From Desulfobacterales bacterium (GTDB lineage: Bacteria > Desulfobacterota > Desulfobacteria > Desulfobacterales > UBA11574), in NCBI GenBank assembly GCA_030145595.1, contig JAQYVG010000019.1, positions 1-21,427 on the forward strand: a stretch of DNA of 21,427 nt, given 5' to 3'. This document shows, piece after piece, positions 1-8,130 of this stretch. Position numbers and translations under genes: made by a program. Positions within the stretch are counted from its first letter, which is position 1; every line of letters begins with the position of its first letter. The notes under the pieces are model-generated. The model was not told the DNA's origin. It saw nothing but the letters and a program-made list of their open reading frames with translations, and made no database searches.

Positions 1-284
1 ATACACTCCACCGCACTCTCCACCGTTCCGTGCCCGGTGATAATAATCACCGGAACATCGGGGTAGCGCTCACCAACCACCTCCAGCACTTCAAGGGCTC
101 CCATGACCGGCATCTTCAGGTCACAAAGAATGACGTTGGCAGCTTGGCGATCCAGCAATTCCAGGGCGTCCCGGCCGTCTGCGGCGGTCAACACCTGGAA
201 CCCCTCAGGGTTGAGGATACGGCTACAACCGTCCCGGATCACTTTTTCATCGTCTACCACCAAGACAGTTGCTTGTGCAGACAT
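1..284 (-). CDS. Response regulator receiver domain, partial (cut by window edge)
   Basis: This is the N-terminal 94 residues or so of a response regulator; the rest lies beyond position 1. ATG is at 284-282. The acidic pair D11-D12 (VLVVDDEK), phospho-acceptor D55 (VILCDLKMP) and switch threonine T84 (IIITGHG) are all present, so the receiver should be phosphorylatable. It starts 47 bp after the stop of the four-PAS histidine kinase upstream on the same strand, which makes the kinase its likely phosphodonor. The output domain cannot be seen. The VIIITGHGTVESAVE stretch is typical of NtrC-class receivers, so a sigma54 activator is possible, but a stand-alone receiver cannot be excluded. Confidence 0.9.
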   Translation of the reverse strand, partial: MSAQATVLVVDDEKVIRDGCSRILNPEGFQVLTAADGRDALELLDRQAANVILCDLKMPVMGALEVLEVVGERYPDVPVIIITGHGTVESAVEC

Positions 285-331
285 ATACGCTCCTTTTTTG
301 CCCGGCTGAGAAGGAACCGCAGCCTTCGACC

Positions 332-2692
332 CTATACGAGACCCTGACCGGCCGCCTCGGGAATATCGCCGGGGGCCTCCAGAGGAAGCCTTATGGTAAA
401 GGCGGCGCCACCGCCGTGGGTGCTCTCCACCTCGATACTTCCGTCATGACGTTGAATAACGCCGTAGACCACGGAAAGCCCCAGACCGGTTCCGACACCT
501 ACCGGTTTAGTGGTAAAGAACGGTTCAAATATCTTTTCCCTGATTTCTGGCAAGATGCCGGGTCCCGTGTCGGTGAATTTCAAAAGCACCTGTTGCGCTG
601 CCGGGTCCGGTTCACTGCAGATTGTGATGCGTCCTCTCCCCTCCATGGCATCGACAGCGTTGAGCATGAGGTTGGTGAAGACCTGTTCGAGTTCTCCCGG
701 ATTGCCTGGAACCTTGGGCAGATCGGTTTCCAGATTCTGAATGACCTCAATATTGTGAAAAAGGGTCCGGTGTTGCAAAAGCTTCACACACTGTCTGATG
801 GTCTCGTTAACATCAAAAATGACCTGCTGGTCCAGTGATTGCCGGCTGAATTCCAGCAATCGAGCAACAATCTGTTTGCAGCGCAGGGTCTGGTTAATGA
901 TTTCGTCCAGGTCGCTACGCCACTGTTCGTTACTTTTGACCTCTTTCATCAGTATGTCGGCATAAATAAGCACACCGGCAAGGGGGTTGTTGATTTCATG
1001 GGCCACCCCGGCAGCCATGCGTCCCAGGGAGGCAATTTTTTCGGCTTGCACCAGCTGCTTCTGGGCCTCTTCCAACTCTCTTCTCATCCGTTCACTCTCA
1101 CGCAAGGCCTCCAATTCTCTCTGCATGCGTTCGTGCTCGCGTAAGTCCGAAAAGATGCCGACGCTGCCGATCTCTCGGCCTCTTTCCATTATAGTTGCAG
1201 CGGAAAAACTCACCGGTACTTTCTCAGAATTCTTGCCGGTAAAGGAGATACGCGTCGGATTCAATTTTCCTGCAGAACCATAGTCGCTGCTGCGCATCCG
1301 CCGCATCATCTCTTGGGCAGTATCGAGATTGTAAAAGCGGCTCAAAGCGTCCGGTTGCCCAACAATCTCCTCGGCGGTGAAACCCAGGATGCGTTCGGCT
1401 CCCTCGTTGAAAATCAAGACATCTCCCTTGGTGTCCAGCACAACAATACCGTCCACCGAACTCCGGATGAGGTTGTTAAGGAAGCTGTTGGTCTTGCGGA
1501 GTTCACGTTCGATCTCAATCCGTTCGGTAAGGTCGCGGAGGTAGAGGTAGGTGATTCTGCTTTTGCCCACGCGGGATACCGCCATACAGGTTTCGAATTT
1601 CTTGTTGGTATCTTGCTGGTTGAAGTCTGACTGGAACGTACTGCAAAAGCGCAGTTGCGGCTGATTCTCCGGGTGAGGCTCGCTCAACAGGTCCGATATC
1701 ATCTCCTCATGTTGAGATGAAAGGAGTTCGCTCACACCCATACCGACAACATCTTTCTTCGACACTCCGGTGATTTCAGCCATCCGTGAGTTGGTAAATA
1801 TGATACGATGGTTTTCATCCACCATCAGGATGCCCTCTTGAGTCATCTCTGCCAGCAACTCAATCTTTTTTTCGGCTTCCACGCGGCGACTGATATCGCG
1901 AACGGCCTCAAACCCCCCGATGACATTGCCGTCCGGGTCGGTGATGAGAGAAGCATTGACGACCACCGGGATCTCCCGGCCTTGACGATCCCGGACCACC
2001 CGCCGGATCCCGGCAACAGGCCGGCGGTGCGCCATGGTCTCTGTCAACACACACGCGTCAGTTTCGCATTGGGGCGTGCAGAGCACCATGGCACAGGCCA
2101 TGCGGCCGACGACCTCTTCGCGGGTATAACCGGTGAGCTTTTCCATCGGCTCGTTCATATGAGTAATCATCAGATTGGGATCCACGGTAAAAAAGGGCGT
2201 GGGAAAATTATCGAGAATACTCGACAGGGTGGCGAGCCGGCCGCGGATCTCGGTCTGAGCCAAAAGATCTGCTTGGATATCCCTGAGGATAATAAGACAG
2301 CCGGCCGGATTGCCGGCCTCGTCGTTGACGGGGGCGGCGGTAACCGACCACAACGACCACCCGCCCTGACGATTGCGCAGTCGAACCGGGATGCGGTTCA
2401 AGGCTTCCTTGTCTCTAAGACACTGCTCAGCGAAACAGTAATCCTTTTCTATATCGGTTTGCAAAATTTCTGTGCAGAGCGGGGTGTATTTTTCGGGATG
2501 CACGATACAGCCAAAGAGGTCTTGGGCGGCAGGGTTCATGAAAACTACCCGTCGCCGGCTGTCGGCCACCAAAACGGGGTCAGGTAATCCAGCAAAGCAA
2601 CGCGTAAGCGCCTGTAGATCCAGCCCTGCAATGGCCGTCGTGTTCCGCGAAGAGACTGCCGGGGTGTCACCAATATTTGAGTCAGAGTGCAT
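332..2692 (-). CDS. Four-PAS sensor histidine kinase
   Basis: Cytoplasmic histidine kinase of 786 residues with no clear membrane segment. PAS domains lie at about 32-140, 155-270, 275-390 and 402-517, followed by a short coiled coil, then HisKA with H565 in AGVAHEINNPLAG, and HATPase with N-box NLMLNAVDAMEG, G1 DTGPGI, F-box FEPFFTTKP and G2 GTGLGLS. I chose the ATG at 2692 because a GAAGAAGGG ribosome site lies 7 nt before it; an in-frame ATG at 2839 would add 49 residues with no domain. PAS2 carries a cysteine cluster (C200, C205, C209, C214), and PAS1 has C73, C86 and C91 at a similar place, suggesting metal, Fe-S or redox sensing. The downstream receiver gene (1-284) is probably its partner. 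The signal is unknown. Confidence 0.93.
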   Translation of the reverse strand: MHSDSNIGDTPAVSSRNTTAIAGLDLQALTRCFAGLPDPVLVADSRRRVVFMNPAAQDLFGCIVHPEKYTPLCTEILQTDIEKDYCFAEQCLRDKEALNRIPVRLRNRQGGWSLWSVTAAPVNDEAGNPAGCLIILRDIQADLLAQTEIRGRLATLSSILDNFPTPFFTVDPNLMITHMNEPMEKLTGYTREEVVGRMACAMVLCTPQCETDACVLTETMAHRRPVAGIRRVVRDRQGREIPVVVNASLITDPDGNVIGGFEAVRDISRRVEAEKKIELLAEMTQEGILMVDENHRIIFTNSRMAEITGVSKKDVVGMGVSELLSSQHEEMISDLLSEPHPENQPQLRFCSTFQSDFNQQDTNKKFETCMAVSRVGKSRITYLYLRDLTERIEIERELRKTNSFLNNLIRSSVDGIVVLDTKGDVLIFNEGAERILGFTAEEIVGQPDALSRFYNLDTAQEMMRRMRSSDYGSAGKLNPTRISFTGKNSEKVPVSFSAATIMERGREIGSVGIFSDLREHERMQRELEALRESERMRRELEEAQKQLVQAEKIASLGRMAAGVAHEINNPLAGVLIYADILMKEVKSNEQWRSDLDEIINQTLRCKQIVARLLEFSRQSLDQQVIFDVNETIRQCVKLLQHRTLFHNIEVIQNLETDLPKVPGNPGELEQVFTNLMLNAVDAMEGRGRITICSEPDPAAQQVLLKFTDTGPGILPEIREKIFEPFFTTKPVGVGTGLGLSVVYGVIQRHDGSIEVESTHGGGAAFTIRLPLEAPGDIPEAAGQGLV

Positions 2693-2960
2693 GTTCTTGC
2701 CCTTCTTCCAATGCCAACACCATCTGAACCAAGCAGAAAAAATCAACGTAATGCCATGGGTGTAAGATGAAACGCAAAGCGTATCCAATTTGCCAAAAAA
2801 GCACAAACTGCCTATATTATAAATTTCAACCTTTTGCAAAAGAAATTAAAATACGGACAATGCCTGCGCATGAATCTTGGGGTTTGGCTTTGTGATGGAT
2901 GATGAGATTGCCGGATTTTAGTGTCGTACCGTGAATGCTGCCGATCGGATACGAAAGGAA

Positions 2961-3000
2961 TGTTGCAGTTATACAACAACAATGCAACAATACTGCAGCA
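2961..3000. promoter_or_regulatory. Candidate activator-binding dyads upstream of the 3118 promoter
   Basis: Two overlapping inverted repeats built on GTTGCA/TGCAAC half-sites lie here. They differ from the TTMGAA-type dyads found elsewhere in the window, so if they are an enhancer they serve a different activator, possibly the product of the 3170 gene itself. Confidence 0.35.
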
Positions 3001-3117
3001 TTTTGCACAAATATAACCTGATTAATGTTTTTGAAGGGCCGCACAGCCTCTGAATCTGCTTTAAAATTACTAATAAATCAGGTGGTTGAATTGGTGCTTA
3101 AACAAACCATGTTGCCC

Positions 3118-3134
3118 TGGCATCATAATTGCAT
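3118..3134 (+). promoter_or_regulatory. Sigma54 promoter of the PAS-AAA+-Fis activator gene
   Basis: TGGCATCATAATTGCAT matches the TGGCAC-N5-TTGCA consensus, with exactly 10 bp between GG (3119-3120) and GC (3131-3132). Transcription should start near 3144, giving a leader of about 26 nt. An activator gene with its own sigma54 promoter suggests autoregulation or a cascade. Confidence 0.75.
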
Positions 3135-3169
3135 TATTGCAAAGGTGATCATCAATACCAACTTAAATT

Positions 3170-4546
3170 ATGAAAAAATCTATTGAAAATCAGACCCGCA
3201 TTATTTTGGACAGCATTGCCGACGGTGTTTTTACGGTCGATTTGGACTGGAAGGTCACTTCTTTTAATAAAGCCGCTGAAAAGATAACCGGAATTAAAAA
3301 GCAAGAAGCCCTCGGACGGCACTGTTGGGAAGTGTTTAAAGCCAGTATATGTGAACAGCAATGTTCCTTGCGCCAAACGCTCGAATCGGGTCGCCCCATT
3401 GTAAATCAATCGATTTACATCCTTAATCCCAAAGGTGATCGAATTCCCATCAGTATCTCAACGGCTATTTTGAATGACCACAACGGTAACATCATCGGGG
3501 GGGCAGAGACGTTCCGGGATTTAAGTGTTGTCGAAGAGTTGCGCAAAGAGCTGGCCGGTCAGCATACATTTTTTGATATCATCAGTAAAAACCGGGAGAT
3601 GCAGCGCCTCTTTGGAATGCTGGAACTGGTATCTGAAAGCGATACCACGGTCCTTTTGGAAGGTGAAAGCGGCACGGGCAAAGAACTTTTTGCCAAAGCA
3701 ATCCACTCACTGAGTCATCGCAAAAAGGGTCCCATGATTACAGTTAACTGCGGTGCCATACCGGATACGCTCCTTGAGTCCGAACTTTTCGGATACAAGG
3801 CGGGAGCTTTTACGGATGCCAAGCGGGATAAACCCGGCCGGTTGGCCCTGGCCGAAAACGGAACCCTCTTTTTAGATGAGATCGGAGATATCTCCCAATT
3901 GCTGCAGGTAAGGCTACTGCGTGTGCTCCAGGATCAGGTTTATGAGCCCTTGGGCAGTACAAAATCAGAAAAAGCAAACGTCCGCATCGTGACGGCCACC
4001 AACAAAAACCTCGAAGAGCTGGTGCAAAAAGGTTTGTTTCGGGAAGATCTCTATTACAGGATCAATGTTGTCAAACTCATTTTGCCCCCTTTGAGAGAAC
4101 GAAAAGAAGATATTCCCCTGTTGGTGGAGCATTTTATCCAGAGATTTAACAGCCTGCGAGGTAAGGAAATTCAGGGACCGGCACCTGAAGCAATGAGTGC
4201 TCTGATGTCTTACGATTTCCCGGGCAACATTCGGGAATTGGAAAATATCATAGAATATGCCACCGTCGTTTGTAAAAAACACTCGATCGGAATAGAGCAC
4301 CTGCCCGAGACCCTTCACCGGCATCTCAAAAGCTCAAGAATAACTGCGCCCCCGGAAGAAAACGCCATTGAGTCATCGTTTGACGATATGGAAAAAAGCT
4401 TTATTTATGAGGCCCTAAAGAAAAATAATTGGAACCGCACGCTAACTGCCGCCCAAATGGGTATTCATCCCACGACCCTCTGGCGTAAAATTAAGCGTTT
4501 TAATCTTAATATTCCTAAACAGAACGGCCGCACCAAGGCTACTTAA
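3170..4546 (+). CDS. PAS-AAA+-Fis sigma54-dependent transcriptional activator
   Basis: Enhancer-binding protein of 458 residues. A PAS domain lies at about 8-122, with a cysteine cluster C52, C61, C65 (SICEQQC). The AAA+ domain at about 140-370 has Walker A GESGTGKE (165-172), the sigma54-contact loop as GAFTDA (212-217, a variant of GAFTGA), Walker B LFLDEIGD and REDLYYRINV. A Fis-type helix-turn-helix lies near 421-444 (NWNRTLTAAQMGIHPTTLWR). There is no receiver domain, so activity is probably set by the PAS ligand or redox state. The ATG at 3170 follows an in-frame stop (3164-3166) and lacks a strong ribosome site; AAGGTGATC lies about 20 nt away. Its targets are unknown; it is one of two sigma54 activators in the window. 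Confidence 0.95.
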   Translation: MKKSIENQTRIILDSIADGVFTVDLDWKVTSFNKAAEKITGIKKQEALGRHCWEVFKASICEQQCSLRQTLESGRPIVNQSIYILNPKGDRIPISISTAILNDHNGNIIGGAETFRDLSVVEELRKELAGQHTFFDIISKNREMQRLFGMLELVSESDTTVLLEGESGTGKELFAKAIHSLSHRKKGPMITVNCGAIPDTLLESELFGYKAGAFTDAKRDKPGRLALAENGTLFLDEIGDISQLLQVRLLRVLQDQVYEPLGSTKSEKANVRIVTATNKNLEELVQKGLFREDLYYRINVVKLILPPLRERKEDIPLLVEHFIQRFNSLRGKEIQGPAPEAMSALMSYDFPGNIRELENIIEYATVVCKKHSIGIEHLPETLHRHLKSSRITAPPEENAIESSFDDMEKSFIYEALKKNNWNRTLTAAQMGIHPTTLWRKIKRFNLNIPKQNGRTKAT

Positions 4547-4678
4547 CCCGAACTCCTCAAGCCTGATTCATATTTTTCACTCTTCAACGTATTCGATATC
4601 GTTTGCTTCACACCAGTCGATGACTATTTTTTTCATCGCATTAAAACTGTAAAAGCTTTATCATTAAGGAATACAACC

Positions 4679-4780
4679 ATGCCATTATTTGACTACTTGT
4701 GTCTGGGTTGCGAGAAAACCAGTGAAGCTCTCATAATGGGTTCAGCCGATCAACCGCAATGCGAGTCCTGCTGCGGTTAG
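4679..4780 (+). CDS. Very short FmdB-type zinc-ribbon protein
   Basis: A 33-residue ORF starting MPLFDYLCLGC and ending CESCCG, with an AAGGA ribosome site 8 nt before ATG. The arrangement MPLF-Y-x-C-x2-C, then about 16 residues, then C-x2-CC matches the core of FmdB/CxxC zinc-ribbon regulators (usually 60-110 residues), but the usual tail is absent. The four-cysteine zinc site (C8, C11, C28, C31) is complete, so it could fold as a minimal ribbon. Its stop overlaps the stop of the convergent OYE-Usp gene by 4 bp. It may be functional or a truncated copy; a longer FmdB paralogue is at 18525-18731. Confidence 0.6.
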   Translation: MPLFDYLCLGCEKTSEALIMGSADQPQCESCCG

Positions 4781-6768
4781 TCAATAAGGAAAAGGGTTTG
4801 ATCAGTGAGGCCGCGCAAGACGGTGGCTGACACGCTTCCAAGGAGCCTACTCTTGATGTTTGAAAGACCTCGCTTTCCCATGATGATCGTGCCGTAGCCG
4901 CCATGCTGGATCGTCTCCAAAAGGTCGGCGGCCACTTTGCCTTTAGAGCCGATCAGGGTTAGCTCAAAGTCCTCGTCCCAATCTAAAATCTTTCGGATTT
5001 CCTCCCATCTCCGCTCCACAGGTCCAGCAAGACCTTCAAGTATGTGGACGAAGGTCAGATCGAAGCTTGGCTTACCGACGAAAAAATGGCATATAAACCT
5101 CAATGCCAACAGGGAGGCAGGAGATAGATCAACAGCCACCAAGACTTTAGCCTGACGATCGTTTGAGCCTACAAGACCAACCGCTTTGCCCTGCTCTTTA
5201 TGTAGCATCCTCGCTCGCCATGGTTCGGTCGGTTTCCGGCCGACAATGATCAGCCCGTATCCGCCGTGGCCCGCTTCGGCACACACTATTTCGTCAAAAG
5301 CCCTCTCTGAGACTTTAACCAAGTGATCTAAGCTCCCGGCGGCAAAACGCTTTTGCTGCCATATCTGCCTGGCCTGTTCCACGAAATCGGCTTCGGAACC
5401 GCCATAGGGCTGGCTGTATCCTTTGGATTTCAGAAAAAGAACGGTAGCAGAAAAATCAGGGTCCGGCGGGAGCAAGGACTGAACCAGGGTTCGAATCATT
5501 TCCAGATCGGCTGCATCTGCAGCAACTAACAGTCCTCTCTCCAGTCCCCGCGTGAGGAGCTTGTGATCCAATTCGGTCCGATCCTGGAGCCATTGCGGCC
5601 AACGCGAGCAGATAAGGCCTCGTTCCAAGATGACCCGTTTCAGGCAGTAGTAACAGTTGCGGCAGGCCCTTATCTCATTTTCTCTGTCTGCCTTTTTCAC
5701 CCAGTCGACATCGGCCACCAAAGGTCTGCCCAAGCCGATTAGGTCGGCTGCTCTTTCTCGAACCAGCTTTTCAGCCAAAGATGGTGTGACGATTCTCCCG
5801 GAAATTATGGTTGGCACGTTCACTTCACGAGTCAGTGCTGCTGCGTCTTTACGGAGATAGGCTGGTTTGACCGTAACCTTTTTTATGGGGGGAAGAAAGA
5901 GCGAGTTGTGAGTACCGGATGTAGCAGATAAATATGAAATGCCGTGTTTTTCTAAGAGTTTGGCCCAGGCAATTGCTTCCTGGAAATCGATCCCGTCTGG
6001 AACCCACTCCCGCAGAAGAAGCCGGAACCCAATTGGGAAGTCTTCCGGCAGCCGGCGCTTAACCTCTTGGAGCACAGCCAACGGAAATGTAACCCGGTCG
6101 TTGAAATCAGCACCGGTGCCGCTCGATGTTTTGTGGGTGTAGGCTGACAGAAACTGGGTCAGCAGATAACCACTGGCCCCATGGAGTTCGACCATATCAA
6201 AACCGGCATCACGGGCCCTATCTGCAGCCTCGCCGAAGTTTGCAATGACCCGGTCCAGTTCCTCGTTTGTCATACACCGGCGCCAAGTCACGATGTGCTT
6301 CAATAGTTCCCTGGTCAAGCCGAAGCGCCGGGCTAGTGGGAAGAAGTTCATGAAGGCTTCCAACGTGTTCAGCTCAAAGGCAGGATGGAGTGCGTCAAAA
6401 GGCGATGGCAAAAGCGGCTGGGCTGTTTTGGCCAGCCGGCCAGCGTGGTTTAGTTGGAGGCAGGCCAATGCACCACCCCTTTTGATGGCCTGAGCCAGTC
6501 TGGCGAGACCGGGAATGAAATCGTCTCGGTCAACTCGCAAATTATAAATGGAGCTTACACCATCAGGCGATACGGCAGCGTTGGCTACGACCACCATGGC
6601 CACGCCGGAGTGGGCCAAACGCGTGTAATGCTCCACTAAAAGTGGGCTGACTTTGCCGTTTAGCTGGGCATAGCCGGTAAAAACTGGTAGCGCTACAAGC
6701 CGGTTCTTGAGAGTGCGGGAACCTATCTTAAATGGTGTGAAAATGGTAGATAGTGTCTTAGAAGTCAT
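4777..6768 (-). CDS. Old-Yellow-Enzyme-family Fe-S flavoprotein fused to two Usp domains
   Basis: 663 residues. Residues about 8-365 form an NADH:flavin oxidoreductase (OYE) TIM barrel: LKNRLVALPV, LQLNHAGR (104-111), ELHGASGYLLTQFLS (194-208), RPLVADVDW. The usual HGAHGYL is HGASGYL here, so the second histidine is serine. C369, C372, C375 and C387 form a CX2CX2CX11C motif like the 4Fe-4S site of 2,4-dienoyl-CoA reductase and trimethylamine dehydrogenase. The FAD/NAD(P) domain that normally follows is missing. Instead come two Usp modules: about 410-535, degenerate, and 540-663, with an intact G-x2-G-x9-GS nucleotide motif (G631-S645). It may be an FMN/Fe-S reductase gated by a nucleotide-binding stress domain. 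No clear ribosome site precedes ATG. The upstream region has paired perfect dyads (7087-7124) and a weak sigma54-like promoter (6969-6986). Confidence 0.9.
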   Translation of the reverse strand: MTSKTLSTIFTPFKIGSRTLKNRLVALPVFTGYAQLNGKVSPLLVEHYTRLAHSGVAMVVVANAAVSPDGVSSIYNLRVDRDDFIPGLARLAQAIKRGGALACLQLNHAGRLAKTAQPLLPSPFDALHPAFELNTLEAFMNFFPLARRFGLTRELLKHIVTWRRCMTNEELDRVIANFGEAADRARDAGFDMVELHGASGYLLTQFLSAYTHKTSSGTGADFNDRVTFPLAVLQEVKRRLPEDFPIGFRLLLREWVPDGIDFQEAIAWAKLLEKHGISYLSATSGTHNSLFLPPIKKVTVKPAYLRKDAAALTREVNVPTIISGRIVTPSLAEKLVRERAADLIGLGRPLVADVDWVKKADRENEIRACRNCYYCLKRVILERGLICSRWPQWLQDRTELDHKLLTRGLERGLLVAADAADLEMIRTLVQSLLPPDPDFSATVLFLKSKGYSQPYGGSEADFVEQARQIWQQKRFAAGSLDHLVKVSERAFDEIVCAEAGHGGYGLIIVGRKPTEPWRARMLHKEQGKAVGLVGSNDRQAKVLVAVDLSPASLLALRFICHFFVGKPSFDLTFVHILEGLAGPVERRWEEIRKILDWDEDFELTLIGSKGKVAADLLETIQHGGYGTIIMGKRGLSNIKSRLLGSVSATVLRGLTDQTLFLID

Positions 6769-6968
6769 AACAGAGTATAGACTATGCGGTTATTTTTGTG
6801 ATTTTTTACCTTATTAGTACTTTTTACCAGATTTCTGATGTAAATCAACAACCTTTACAACAAGTAAATGATAACCTAGAAAATGATGCAATCGGTAATG
6901 GACAAAACAACTTTGTGTGAAATTTGGATTAGATTTGTGAAGCGGTGTTGGCTTAATTATGTAAACAA

Positions 6969-6986
6969 AAGCTACAATAAACCCAC
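6969..6986 (-). promoter_or_regulatory. Weak sigma54-like promoter candidate for OYE-Usp
   Basis: Minus strand reads TGGGTTTATTGTAGCT: GG-N10-GC spacing is right, but -24 (TGGG) and -12 (TAGC) each deviate from consensus. It is the only GG-N10-GC site on this strand in the spacer, and it lies 103 bp from the perfect dyads, which is why it is listed. Confidence 0.3.
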
Positions 6987-7086
6987 AACTTGCTTGATTT
7001 GCTTATAATTAGGGAAAATGAAGCGTTTATAAAAGAGGATTTAAGTTTTGATTATTGCAATATCGCAATAGTAATTCTTGTACAAA

Positions 7087-7124
7087 TTAGAAATTATTCT
7101 AAAATAAATTAGAAATTATTCTAA
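7087..7124 (-). promoter_or_regulatory. Paired TTMGAA-N4-TTCKAA dyads (candidate activator site), OYE-Usp copy
   Basis: TTAGAAATTATTCTAA occurs twice (7087-7102 and 7109-7124), start-to-start 22 bp, inside a perfect 22-bp tandem repeat (7084-7127). Both dyads have fully complementary 6-bp arms. The same dyad pair, with 21-23 bp phasing, recurs upstream of four good sigma54 promoters in this window. Here the nearest downstream minus-strand gene is OYE-Usp. Confidence 0.6.
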
Positions 7125-7264
7125 AATAACAATTGTTGCTGAACCGATCGTTCAACGCGACGAGCATCTTTGTTCACATATACTTGCTTTTAATACTTTA
7201 TAGCAGTGCCGGCCAGCGGCTTCATCTATTCATACCCCTCGTAACTATATATAAGAGATAAGGA

Positions 7265-7942
7265 CTAGAAAACCTCTCTTCCCTTGTCCAGGTGATCCAC
7301 TATGTATAGTAAATTCGCATGTTCTGCCAGGGATTCTTTCAATGCAGGAAACTTCCAACGATCAAGACCATAGGTTCGTATATAAACCCGTCGCAATCCT
7401 TCTGGGGACAAATTGCTAGAAGCCAGAATGCTCAATACGCGTCCGCCGTGTTTTCGAATCGTGTCCGTGATTTCCTTGATAGATCCGGGACGATCTTCAA
7501 CTTCCACACCAAGCTGGATTCCTCCCCTTGCGACCCCGGTCAGAGAGATGATTGTCCTGAACAGGTCTAATTGTGTAATTGTTCCCACAATCTTCCCAAA
7601 ATCATCGACCACGGGGACTCCGGATATTTTGTGCTTCAGCAGTACCTCGGCAGTCTCTTCTACCGTATGATCCCAAGGAACCGTGATAGGATCTTTGGTC
7701 ATAATCTCCTTAACTTTAATCGTATGAATCAAACAGTTTAGTTCATGAATTTCTAAAGAGGTTGCATCAGAGGCAGATGCCCTCTTTAGATCTCGATCCG
7801 TGACGATGCCCACGAGTTTTCCCTTATTCATTACCGGTAGCATACGGATATCATGTTTTTTTAATAAATTGATTGCATTCTCCATGTTATCGTCTGCATC
7901 TATGGTAGTAACTGTTTTATTCATCCAATATCTGACTAACAT
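7265..7942 (-). CDS. CBS-CBS-ACT domain protein
   Basis: 225 residues: two CBS domains (about 1-56 and 76-135; motifs DIRMLPVMNKGKLVGIVTDRDL and KISGVPVVDDFGKIVGTIT) and a C-terminal ACT domain (about 143-215; GVEVEDRPGSIKEITDTI). The order matches AcuB-like proteins. CBS pairs usually bind adenine nucleotides and ACT domains small ligands such as amino acids, so it is probably an energy-state sensor with an unknown partner. ATG at 7942 is preferred over GTG at 7945 because AGGAGG sits 7 nt before it. A near-perfect sigma54 promoter lies about 170 bp upstream (8113-8130), divergent from that of the crotonase gene. Confidence 0.9.
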   Translation of the reverse strand: MLVRYWMNKTVTTIDADDNMENAINLLKKHDIRMLPVMNKGKLVGIVTDRDLKRASASDATSLEIHELNCLIHTIKVKEIMTKDPITVPWDHTVEETAEVLLKHKISGVPVVDDFGKIVGTITQLDLFRTIISLTGVARGGIQLGVEVEDRPGSIKEITDTIRKHGGRVLSILASSNLSPEGLRRVYIRTYGLDRWKFPALKESLAEHANLLYIVDHLDKGREVF

Positions 7943-8112
7943 CACAAAACCTCCTTTTTTTACTGCCTCCCGATGGGATTATTCCAGTATTAAAAGTTCA
8001 AAATTCAATATGTTCGTAGTCTTATTAAACCTTGGTCTCAATCTTTTGCAAAATCAATGGTCAACTCAAATTCACTCTCACCGGGAACCCTTGGTGCTTG
8101 AATAATTATCGT

Positions 8113-8130
8113 TTGCAACTGTTGTGCCAA
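8113..8130 (-). promoter_or_regulatory. Sigma54 promoter of the CBS-ACT gene
   Basis: Minus strand reads TTGGCACAACAGTTGCAAA, a full match to TGGCAC-N5-TTGCA with 10 bp between GG and GC. Expected start is near 8103, leaving a leader of about 160 nt. No TTMGAA-type dyad pair lies at 85 bp, so another activator is likely. Confidence 0.85.

Larger units (their letters stand above)
2693..3169. other. Divergent intergenic region between kinase and sigma54 activator
   Basis: This 477-bp spacer separates two divergent regulator genes. It holds the sigma54 promoter of the activator (3118-3134) and a cluster of overlapping dyads at 2961-3000: TGTTGCAGT pairs with ACTGCAGCA (8 of 9), and GTTGCA (2962-2967) pairs with TGCAAC (2983-2988). 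The dyads end about 119 bp upstream of the -24 GG, a usual place for an enhancer site. No convincing promoter was found for the kinase, and no small gene is supported. Confidence 0.5.
6769..7264. other. AT-rich regulatory region upstream of the OYE-Usp gene
   Basis: About 500 bp with no supported gene. It contains a perfect 22-bp tandem duplication (7084-7127) carrying two dyads, a TATTGC/GCAATA inverted repeat (7053-7058 and 7065-7070), a TGAAC/GTTCA dyad (7140-7154) and one weak sigma54-like site (6969-6986, minus). Confidence 0.5.

Noticed and set aside
1808..2587. 259-codon plus-strand ORF antisense to the kinase
   Set aside because: It is a shadow of a well-conserved kinase on the other strand; its translation has no domain.
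2999..3026. GG-N10-GC site on the minus strand upstream of the four-PAS kinase
   Set aside because: Only the GG and GC match; the rest of -24 (AGGTTA) is off consensus.
4577..4636. 19-codon minus-strand ORF (MKKIVIDWCEANDIEYVEE)
   Set aside because: The sequence looks protein-like, but there is no ribosome site, no homologue I recognise, and it is too short to support.
7084..7127. Tandem repeat as a CRISPR or replication iteron
   Set aside because: Only two adjacent units without spacers, no cas or rep genes; better explained as paired protein-binding dyads.
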